From Candidatus Heimdallarchaeota archaeon B3_Heim (lineage in GTDB: Archaea; Asgardarchaeota; Heimdallarchaeia; Hodarchaeales; Hodarchaeaceae): DNA of 64,000 nt. A model generated the notes under the pieces. It did not search any database. It was not told the DNA's origin and was given only the letters and a program-made list of their open reading frames with translations. The stretch spans positions 62,001 to 126,000 of the forward strand of contig NJBF01000002.1 in NCBI GenBank assembly GCA_003144275.1, read 5' to 3'. Position numbers and translations under genes: made by a program. Below are positions 16,842 through 26,000 of the stretch, in pieces (position 1 is the stretch's first letter; every line of letters begins with the position of its first letter).

Positions 16842-17099
16842 TTATTTCCTCCCACCTGCAAATAGGATCCCCCCGAGTGTAAACAAAAGAATCACGCCAA
16901 CTAGGGGAATCTCAAGTGTACCTATTGTGATCTGAGATGCAATTATTTTTCCCAATAAGACCCCAATATCATCTATTGGAGAAGAAGTTCCCTTGGCTTG
17001 ATTTTCCAAGATATTCCAAAGGAGAACTACAACTATACCCAGAGCTATTAATAAAATTATTTTTCCCAATCCAGATTTACTTGTTGATCCGCGATTCAA
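16842..17099 (-). CDS. Small two-helix membrane protein paired with an RHH regulator
   Basis: 85 aa from the TTG at 17099, which has GGAGGT 8 nt upstream; the frame stays open further upstream to 17195, but that would overlap the RHH gene. Two membrane helices (residues about 12-30 and 58-78) flank a soluble loop. It follows the RHH gene by 23 bp on the same strand. A parallel RHH plus tiny membrane protein pair lies at 41154-41481, so the pairing is probably functional. Confidence 0.65.
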   Translation of the reverse strand: MNRGSTSKSGLGKIILLIALGIVVVLLWNILENQAKGTSSPIDDIGVLLGKIIASQITIGTLEIPLVGVILLFTLGGILFAGGRK

Positions 17100-17122
17100 A
17101 GAATTGTGACCTCCATACTCAT

Positions 17123-17272
17123 CTAAAACGCTTGGTAGTCTTCCCCGAGTTCTTCTCGTAATTTTTTTCGTAAAAATGCAGACAAATTCAGGCACTTCTC
17201 CCGGGCTTTTTGGAGTAACTCCTTCTCGAGATAGAGATGAACTCCAACTTTTTCATCAATTTCTGAGCTCAT
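17123..17272 (-). CDS. Ribbon-helix-helix (CcdA-like) regulator
   Basis: 49 aa from the ATG at 17272. A short strand (VGVHLYLEKEL) leads into helices LLQKAREKCLNLSAFLRKKL, the CcdA/RHH pattern. A longer frame to 17383 lacks similarity and overlaps the divergent gene. RHH proteins bind operators as dimers. The gene is divergent from the surface-protein operon starting at 17360 and probably controls it or itself. Confidence 0.75.
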   Translation of the reverse strand: MSSEIDEKVGVHLYLEKELLQKAREKCLNLSAFLRKKLREELGEDYQAF

Positions 17273-17359
17273 GACTATACCTGTCCATATATATCCAGAT
17301 ATACGCGGGATTTTATAAATAGTTTGTCTTTCAGGGGAATTTCTGCGAGTTGACTTTTC

Positions 17360-17584
17360 ATGACTGAACAATTGAGTAACCACTTGATCCTAGAAAAAAT
17401 TGGTTCATCAAAACTCATCAAGGTAATCGTTCCCCCGAAACGAGCGATCTTGATTTCTGACGAAAATTCCCTGTTATTAGAACAATACAAAGACGACGTG
17501 GACTATACAATCTCTATGGCTTTGAATCGGGCGTTAGATGAATTGCGTGAATTGAAAACCAATCAGCGAGGACATAGCAAATGA
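17360..17584 (+). CDS. Small hypothetical protein, first gene of the surface operon
   Basis: 74 aa: a beta-rich first half (KLIKVIVPPKRAILISDE) and a helical second half (ISMALNRALDELRELK) that could bind nucleic acid or protein. It overlaps the next gene by ATGA. The promoter lies in the 87-bp gap to the RHH gene. Confidence 0.6.
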   Translation: MTEQLSNHLILEKIGSSKLIKVIVPPKRAILISDENSLLLEQYKDDVDYTISMALNRALDELRELKTNQRGHSK

Positions 17585-17898
17585 TTTCAAAACATAAAGT
17601 AACATTGTTTGTATTAAACCATGGCTCATTGCTTCTAAAATGCATTTTAACTTTCTTTGTCATTTATGCAGGGATTCTTCTAGTCTTTATTTTGACTGAC
17701 TCTGTTCCTCCTGACCCCTTCCTAAAAATTATAGGAATATTTATTGTTATTTTCACTATTCTATTCAGTTTTGTTATGTATACCATAGAAAACAACACCT
17801 ATCAATGGCACGAATATTATCGAAGATTTTTCACTAGTTTAGAGGAAAAATACCCCCAAATTCTTGAAGAATTATCAAAAGAAAGAGAGAGGAAGTGA
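17581..17898 (+). CDS. Small membrane protein
   Basis: 105 aa with two membrane helices at about residues 14-37 and 48-66, and a basic/acidic tail. It is coupled at both ends (ATGA with the gene before, GTGA with the giant gene after). It may be an accessory of the surface structure. No family is recognised. Confidence 0.7.
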   Translation: MISKHKVTLFVLNHGSLLLKCILTFFVIYAGILLVFILTDSVPPDPFLKIIGIFIVIFTILFSFVMYTIENNTYQWHEYYRRFFTSLEEKYPQILEELSKERERK

Positions 17899-20800
17899 CT
17901 CCTGTGAGAACTAAAATGCGAAAAAAAGTAATTCCACCACTAGTATTATCGATAATAACGTTTTCATTCCTCGGGATGATGGTCCAGAAATCGATTGACT
18001 CGAATGAAGTGTCAGTTCGAGACCCAATTTTTGTTGAGGTTTCGCCTCTTAGGGGTGAAAATCAGACTTATTCTCGTCACACAAATTATAATAATAAATA
18101 CTATTATGACAAAATAGAGCAAAATACTCAAGTTGCAGGTTTTGGATCTAGCATAATAGATTCCAAGGTCTCGTCCGATATAACTGTTGATTCGGAGGGT
18201 AATGATACTCGTATTTGGATTGTTGATCCGACAGGGCAGATTGATGGGTATTATATTGATATTAATAGTAGCTATCAAGAATTAAACGCATCAAGAGGGC
18301 AGACTTACCAACATTATTATAATACTTCAAGTAACGAGTATTCTGTTTATTCTTCATCATTAGTTAATAAAACAGGTATTATTGATAATACTGATTGGGT
18401 TACAGCAGAAGAATACCCTACTCAGTTTATTATTCGATTAACAGACGGCTCTATTATTACTTCTAGCAATTTAACACAAATTTCTAATTATCTTTCGTCA
18501 TTAGATAATACAACGATCTGGGCAGTAGGGATCGAAGGAATTGCTGGTGTTATGGCTTTCTATCTAAATTTTGCCGATTTTGACTGGGGACATGGGCAAT
18601 ATCTTTATTACCCACGATTATTGAATGGACAATTGCCTAATTTTAACCAGCCACTTTATGCGATCTACCCACATCTCTTTGCCAAACTGACTGGAACGTG
18701 GTATGATAAGATTTTAAATGATCGTTCTCTTTATCAGGGAGTTGTAGATCCTCGAAATACTTTACATACTAGTATAACGGATGATACATTTGAATTATAC
18801 TATACTACATATGGGATAACGATTATGGGAAGAATTTGGGACTTTAAACACGGTTTCAAATTTAACCTTACTGATCAGTTGTTCCACCAGATTACTGAAT
18901 TTAGGTGTAGGAATCAGGACTTCGAGGACGTCGGGATGGGATATGAAATAACCAGTAGTCCGCAGAGCGATGGAACTCCTTATCAGCCAGATCATTTTCT
19001 TTTAAGTAATGAAACTGACGAGTTGTCGATAGGTATTGCACAAGCATGGCAAGCTGGAATCTATTTGGAAGATTTTTATTCAAGAATAGAAATAATTTCC
19101 GAAAATAATGAAACTATGGTATTTACGTTCTCTGATATGGAGGACGCAGGGTTTACCCAAAAATATCTAGAACTTCATGATCAACTAATGCCTGATGGCT
19201 CGACCCGAAAGACCTTATTAGCAGGGATGTATGGCTTTGGTGCTTACTCTGTCAATACTATTATTGAAATAGATCCTGTCACAGGGACAAAATATTCAAC
19301 GGACGATTCAGATCTCTATATAGACGGATCCACGTGGAGAAATGTAGATAATTTTATATTCAATGGATATTACAACGATGCGGATGAGATGCGTTCTTTC
19401 ATTGCATTCAATACAGGCATAACTACCGTGGTATTAACAACATCTGACGAAGTAATTCAGTGGAGGTTCGGATTGGAAACCATGGAGGCAACGGAAGCAG
19501 TATGGGCGAAAGCCTACAATATTCGTGGGAATTACGATTCCAATACTGCTAAAGAGTCCTCAAATAGTTACTCCGATACAGCGTATTATGGCCCAAATAG
19601 ACAGATATGGCTAGATGGAGATGATGCTTCTGGCTATTCGATTTGGCGTAATGACGATTCTATTATCGATGACTGGATGGATAATCGAGAAGCAGCAGAT
19701 AATTATATTTCAATTCGTATGTGGCCAATTGGTGCTGATCCAGGAGAAAACGATCGGATTGGAGTATATGACCAAAGTTTTGCTGGCAATGCTTACGCTC
19801 CGAAGATGTCGTTTACGTATACTGTGCCTAATACTAGTCCAGTATGCACAATAGATGCCTATCCATCGGGTGATCAATATGCAGGTATTGCATTCTCCGC
19901 AACAATGACAGGTACCGATGCTGACGGGCAGGCGGACTTGAATATTTTTTATATGGTATTTGGGGATACGGCTGGAGGCACTAATAGTTTTCGATTATAT
20001 TATGATTCCGACAATTTTGTAGATGACACGCAATTTACGGCATTAATAACAGTGAATACTGCCAGTCCATATAAATATTCAGCTACAGGTATACCTAATT
20101 CTATTACTAATGGTTGGCAGGTCGTTTGGACGTTGGTTGTTAAATTTGGGTATGCTTATTACGATGATGGTGGAGCAGGGTATAATTTAATGGATGTATG
20201 GGCTCTCGTAAGTGATGATTCAGCTGCCAGTTCTAGTTGGAAGGATGAGCAATCAGCAGCGGATATTGAAGATGATTTAGAGGCTGTATCTTTAACTGTT
20301 TCCTATCCTGATGCGTATGAATATGGAGGAACAGCAAGTCAGATAGATGATAGTGATTGGTTTGCTGGTGGTCATACAGCCACGGCATCTGGATCTATAG
20401 AATACGAAGGTTTTAGTCAAACATTTGATTCAGATTATGACGCAGGAGATGGCCAAACTGTTCAGTTGTGGTTTAATGCAGGAGATCTAGGTGATGTATA
20501 TGATGATGCTGATATTGACGCTGGAGCATACTCTATTGCCTTTACACCGACTGCAGGGACGGATTATACTGATGATACGATTGACGCAGACTGTGATTGG
20601 GATGTGACGATTCAAGGATCTACTGGGTCTGATGTTACAGCAGCTGGAATAGCAATAGAATCTAGTAGGGATAATGAGTATCCAGATACTACATTTTCGT
20701 CTATTACTGAAAATGCACCGCACACGTATATCTATTATCCTGGAAGTGGTCAAACAGTCTATTTTAGTGATCTTATGGGTGCTACAGATCAGTTATTTAC

Positions 20801-23030
20801 TGTTGTAGTTACTGCATCGGATGGATCTGGTTCTGATATATATGCAGTCTCATTTTCTGCTTGGGATGATGAGGTCTTATGGGATGATACAACGGATCCT
20901 TATTCAAGACAATACTCAACGGACTCTACAGAATCAGTTGGTTCAATAAATATTTATGCTAAGGATAATGTTGGTAATGCTGATGCATCAGCAGTCACTA
21001 TAACGATGACGGAAGATCTAGTAGACCCAACTTTAACTGATGCTATGTCTGGATATTCTGAAGGAGGAGATGTTGATGAGATATTTGGAGTAATAGCAGA
21101 CAACGAGGCATTCTTCTCTGATTCTTTTGACACTGACGGAACGATGACTTTTACTGCCACTGGGACAGACGGAGGAGCAGGAGTAAGAGGAATAGATTTT
21201 GGGAGTTTTGGAGCGGACAATCCTGCTGAAGACACAGAATCACCTTACACTGGTCTTTATACGATCAATGATGATGACAGCACAGGATCAATTACTGTTG
21301 TAATTTATGATAATGTGGGAAATGATGCTAGTGGTTCTATTACGATGACGGAAGATGCAGTAGCACCAACAGTTACTATAACATGGAATTTTAACGATAA
21401 CGATTGGGCTATCATGTCTGGATCGGACTATGGCTGGACTAATATCGACTACACTGTTGTTCAAGATACCGCAAGTGGGCTACAAACAGTTTATCTAAAT
21501 AGTTATGACCATTCTGCTAGTGCTTGGAAAACTGCTAGAACAATTGCTTCAGGACTAAATGGTGATACCTCGTCTAAATCTTATTTAGATCAATATAGAT
21601 ATCATACGGATACTGGTGAAACGACAGGAACATACGTCGATGACGAATATGATAATACACAAGATAAATATTATGCTTTTGCAGATGATATGGTCGGAAA
21701 TAGAGGAGGAACAGAACAATATATTAGATTGGATCGGACAGCTCCCACTGGACACTCAGTTGTTATGGAATCAGGAACTTTTTATGCAGATATAACTAAT
21801 GATAACACTCCATTATTGACTGGATCCGATGCTAGTGATTCAGGATCTGGTTTATCTGCTACTCCTTACTACTTTGCTTGGAGAGTGAATGGAGGAGGGT
21901 GGTCTAATTCAGGTTATCAAGCTGGTAACACTTGGAGTCCAACAGTTACTGTTTCATCTATAGATTACGATTTTACCCTTCAAATTCAGGATGTGGTAGG
22001 AAACACAGGAGTTTATGCTAATGATTATGAAAATACTGTAGACCTAATAGACCCTGCTTTTACCAATATTGGAGGCTCTGAATCTTCTGGTTATCTCTAT
22101 GCAGTTGGAGCAACTATAGATAATGGTTATTACTCAGATAATATGGGAGCTACTCCTACAAACTTTTTAGTGATCGGTGATGTGACTGATAATTTTGGTC
22201 TAGAAAAGGCAAATGGGTCGTTAGCTTTTAGTGATACTCCTGATGATACTAGCATTACTGGCACTTCTGATAGTTTTAGTCTTACTTATACAATAACAAG
22301 TGGGTATTCTGGTGCCAAGGTAGTTACTCTAACTCTTTATGATCAGGCAGGAAATTCAGTACAAGCCACCTATACTTTCTATGAGGACAACATACCACCA
22401 GAATCTAATGTCATTTATACTAATGAATTATATAATTCTGGGATTCCAATAACCGTATCCAATCTAGCCACTGATTCTGGAAGTGGTATAAGAACCACGG
22501 ATGGGTACGAATGGTGGGTAAACCAAACAAGAATATATGGAACACAATTTACAACAAGTAATTATTACACTTGGAATATCTACAACTTAACGAATTTAGT
22601 ATTTTATGGTGCTGTTTATGATAACGTAATGAATTTTAGTAATGCTACTACTAAAACAGTAATTTATATTTTTATTTTGATTATAACATCTCCACAACCA
22701 GAGATCGAAGAAATAGAGACGACCGAATACTATAATGACGAAGATGTCTACTTGGATGATACCACCACAATATATAAGATAATTAACGTGGATTATAACG
22801 ATTTTACATCTGTAGAAGAATATGATCTAGAACTAGAAGAGAATATTATTATGAACGAAGAAATTAACGTAACAGAAAAACCAGATGAGATAAAAACAGT
22901 TGGAGTAATCAAAGTAGAAAAAATAGAATCGATTACGAACATTAGATATACAATTGGGACTATTTGCTACTTTGTTATGGTTTCTATCAATATTATGTAT
23001 AACAGTAACAAGAAAAGAAGGAGAAGATGA
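17895..23030 (+). CDS. Giant secreted Ig-repeat surface protein, C-terminal membrane anchor
   Basis: 1711 aa. Signal anchor at residues 14-32 (PPLVLSIITFSFLGMMVQ), then about 500 residues of beta-rich ectodomain, then several Ig-like repeats recognisable by Asp/Gly/Asn-rich turns and the string DNVGN. Asp-rich loops suggest calcium binding. An acidic stalk near 1575-1670 leads to a membrane helix near 1684-1703 and a KKRRRR tail. N-x-S/T sequons are many. The start is GTG at 17895 (or 17904), with GAGAGG just upstream. It resembles S-layer or adhesin proteins but matches no single family that I know. Confidence 0.85.
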   Translation: MTPVRTKMRKKVIPPLVLSIITFSFLGMMVQKSIDSNEVSVRDPIFVEVSPLRGENQTYSRHTNYNNKYYYDKIEQNTQVAGFGSSIIDSKVSSDITVDSEGNDTRIWIVDPTGQIDGYYIDINSSYQELNASRGQTYQHYYNTSSNEYSVYSSSLVNKTGIIDNTDWVTAEEYPTQFIIRLTDGSIITSSNLTQISNYLSSLDNTTIWAVGIEGIAGVMAFYLNFADFDWGHGQYLYYPRLLNGQLPNFNQPLYAIYPHLFAKLTGTWYDKILNDRSLYQGVVDPRNTLHTSITDDTFELYYTTYGITIMGRIWDFKHGFKFNLTDQLFHQITEFRCRNQDFEDVGMGYEITSSPQSDGTPYQPDHFLLSNETDELSIGIAQAWQAGIYLEDFYSRIEIISENNETMVFTFSDMEDAGFTQKYLELHDQLMPDGSTRKTLLAGMYGFGAYSVNTIIEIDPVTGTKYSTDDSDLYIDGSTWRNVDNFIFNGYYNDADEMRSFIAFNTGITTVVLTTSDEVIQWRFGLETMEATEAVWAKAYNIRGNYDSNTAKESSNSYSDTAYYGPNRQIWLDGDDASGYSIWRNDDSIIDDWMDNREAADNYISIRMWPIGADPGENDRIGVYDQSFAGNAYAPKMSFTYTVPNTSPVCTIDAYPSGDQYAGIAFSATMTGTDADGQADLNIFYMVFGDTAGGTNSFRLYYDSDNFVDDTQFTALITVNTASPYKYSATGIPNSITNGWQVVWTLVVKFGYAYYDDGGAGYNLMDVWALVSDDSAASSSWKDEQSAADIEDDLEAVSLTVSYPDAYEYGGTASQIDDSDWFAGGHTATASGSIEYEGFSQTFDSDYDAGDGQTVQLWFNAGDLGDVYDDADIDAGAYSIAFTPTAGTDYTDDTIDADCDWDVTIQGSTGSDVTAAGIAIESSRDNEYPDTTFSSITENAPHTYIYYPGSGQTVYFSDLMGATDQLFTVVVTASDGSGSDIYAVSFSAWDDEVLWDDTTDPYSRQYSTDSTESVGSINIYAKDNVGNADASAVTITMTEDLVDPTLTDAMSGYSEGGDVDEIFGVIADNEAFFSDSFDTDGTMTFTATGTDGGAGVRGIDFGSFGADNPAEDTESPYTGLYTINDDDSTGSITVVIYDNVGNDASGSITMTEDAVAPTVTITWNFNDNDWAIMSGSDYGWTNIDYTVVQDTASGLQTVYLNSYDHSASAWKTARTIASGLNGDTSSKSYLDQYRYHTDTGETTGTYVDDEYDNTQDKYYAFADDMVGNRGGTEQYIRLDRTAPTGHSVVMESGTFYADITNDNTPLLTGSDASDSGSGLSATPYYFAWRVNGGGWSNSGYQAGNTWSPTVTVSSIDYDFTLQIQDVVGNTGVYANDYENTVDLIDPAFTNIGGSESSGYLYAVGATIDNGYYSDNMGATPTNFLVIGDVTDNFGLEKANGSLAFSDTPDDTSITGTSDSFSLTYTITSGYSGAKVVTLTLYDQAGNSVQATYTFYEDNIPPESNVIYTNELYNSGIPITVSNLATDSGSGIRTTDGYEWWVNQTRIYGTQFTTSNYYTWNIYNLTNLVFYGAVYDNVMNFSNATTKTVIYIFILIITSPQPEIEEIETTEYYNDEDVYLDDTTTIYKIINVDYNDFTSVEEYDLELEENIIMNEEINVTEKPDEIKTVGVIKVEKIESITNIRYTIGTICYFVMVSINIMYNSNKKRRRR

Positions 23031-26000
23031 TAATGAAGTTAAGTAAGACATTCGCTCTAATGCTATCATTAATCGTTATATTTTCATTTTTGAACAGCTT
23101 TAATTTACTTGAAAATGAAAATATTGTTGAAACAACAACTATAGACAAATTGACAGCAGAAGAAAACACTAACTCCGATTTAAACACAGAAACACCAGAA
23201 ATAAATAACTTTGAGAATAATTTTTTAGAGGAAAATGATCCAATTTCTGCCTCTGTTCAAGAAGTGGCTTGGAAGACTGCAGAGACAATAAAGACTGATC
23301 ACTACTTTAATAACCAAACTCCAGAAATCTTGAGTGTTTGGGCTGGTTATTCAGAAGATACATATAAAGATTCGGAACTTATATGGGAAACAGAAGTTGA
23401 TGATGTTAATTGGGATGAAATATTTAAACTAGATATAGATAATAGGTCCATATTTTGGGATAATAGTCTTACATTTATACGTCAGAATGATACCTATGCG
23501 TATAATATGTCCATGCTAGCAAGTAACTTACCACTTGGGTCAGTACCACTTCCGAGCAGAGCTACATTCTTTGAATTTAACCTTAGAGTGTTAGCACGGC
23601 ACGCAGGAACTTTCTATGTAAATACTTTCTATACGACAACAGACGAAGATGGTACTGCGCCAGCAGAATACGTAGAAATTTACTCAGACATTGCCTTCCC
23701 AGTTGATGAAAATTATATGGATGCTGAAGGGTATCTATATTACCGTTACCAAGTAAAAACTGTAGGTGTAAACACTGCAGGTTATGGGTTTACTGGTGTA
23801 AATATAACGAATAAGGTATTCAACGTCAATTCACAACTCTATGAGACAATAGACATTGATACAATTGGATTAGTTGAAGAAGCATGGTTGACAGATCGTA
23901 TAGAAATAGTAGGATTACAATATACTGTTTTCGTCCCTGACGTTGTAGAATCATATCCAAGAGCTGAGAGACTACAAACTAGCTCCGAAACCTACAATTT
24001 GAAATTAAAAGTAGATAGTTTTGACTATGGTACTCAAATTAAGATATACACTCCTACCAGCATTGCTGGCGAGTTTTATGAGTATGTTATTGATCCAGTA
24101 CCCTCTAGTTTCGGATATGATGCTTCTAACAATCTTTGGATTAACAATACCGTTCCTACAATATATCAAATCACGTTTCAGATAACAACAGAGAATAATT
24201 ATTATGCTGTTTACGAAACAACACCTCGGTATTTATATGATCCGAATTTTGAAGGCACGTGGCAATACGATTGGGCAAATACGTCAAGTGATGAATGGAC
24301 TGTTGATTTAACGTCAAGTATCATTTTTGATGGTTCACTTGCTCTCAATTTAACTTCTGACAACGATATAAGCACCTACTGCTCACTCGACTCCTATGTC
24401 TATCCTGCGGAATATACATTCACCTTCGCCTACTACAGGACAACTAGCAGTCCTATCTATTTCTATTGGTGGGAGAACGATGGTTGGCAATACGAAGTAC
24501 TAGAAACAATTACAGACAGGTGGATTAAACATATAGAACGATATAATATCACTGGTGATACTGGTGGCTACAATATTGCCTTTGTTACCTCATCTACCAA
24601 TCAAGAAATCTTTATAGATGATTTTAAGACTTGGGAAGCAAATGGTCAGGTCAGAACTACTGGTTATGCCAATAATCTCATGGAGACTGGTATGTTCGCT
24701 ACTATTCGTAATATTGATTTATACAATAATCCTGCCGTACCATACCATCCAGTAAATATTAAACTACGAGACAGATCATCAGATTCAACCATGCTTTCAT
24801 ACAATACTATTACAGATGCTAATGGTCGAATACACGTCTCGTTCACACTACCATCCTCTAATCAAATGGAAGAAATGGAGTACACATACAGAATCACTTC
24901 ATTAATCACCAATGAATATACTGATTCACATTTCACTCCTATACAAGTAGAGTATTACGACTACTTCATGACAGAGAATTATACCAATTTTGGTATCGGA
25001 GGCATTGATTTTACCGAGAACTGGGATGACGGAGCCACCTACACCAATGCTAATGATAATCAAACACTAGGAGTAAATATGATTAGTCCTATGGGTACGG
25101 TTACCGATTTTAGAATTAAATTTCATGACCTAGATGACATTGATGCCGATTATTACGAATTTGTTAGTATAAGATTGAGGACAAATGTCAGCGATTTGTC
25201 AGTATCTCTCTATAACCAAACTGATCAATATATTGGTACTTTAACGAATTTACCATTAAGCACTGGTGAATTAGATTGGGTTACGGTTACGTGGAATCTT
25301 ACTGAGGTTTCCTCTTGGTTTGGAATACAGGGAGGATTTGAACTCAGATTTGATGAAGTCGGAGGTGACGGTCAACCAGAAGCGGATAATTTCGTTTGGA
25401 CAGACCAAATTCGTCTTTATTATATTGATGAACCTTTACTCATTGATACTGCCACATACGGGTATTTGAGTACTGTGTATAACCAATTTGTGTATTATGT
25501 AGTGATTGACGGCACCGCTCAACAATATGTGTTTGATTTAGATCCATTTTTATACGATTTAACAGTAGATAGTCATGAAATAACCATTATTCCATTCCTC
25601 GATTTAAGCAGGAGACATTTATGTTATATTCACGGTGAAACCATAACCTTAGAGTATGATGTGGCCGAACCAGGACTCATGAAAATTATCTACCATGACC
25701 AAAGTGGGTATATTCTTGATTTTGATATGTTTAAGACCTATATTGATGATGTTCGACTGTATGAGCAGTATGTCTATTTCCTAAATACATCCATGGTCTT
25801 TAATTTGACGGTAACTGATATCTTTGATAATATCGTTTACCAGAATACTACTGCGACCTTTGAATACTTCAGGGAGATCCAAATTACTCTGTATTCCATA
25901 AAAATTCAAAACCAACAGGAATATCCAATCTGGATTCAGTTGAAACGAGGCACTAAGACCTTTTCTGAGGCTGTATTCCCATTTGAAATTGTAGAATTCC

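Noticed and set aside
17275..17490. Minus-strand ORF of 71 aa
   Set aside because: Antisense of the 17360 gene, which is coupled to the surface operon by ATGA.
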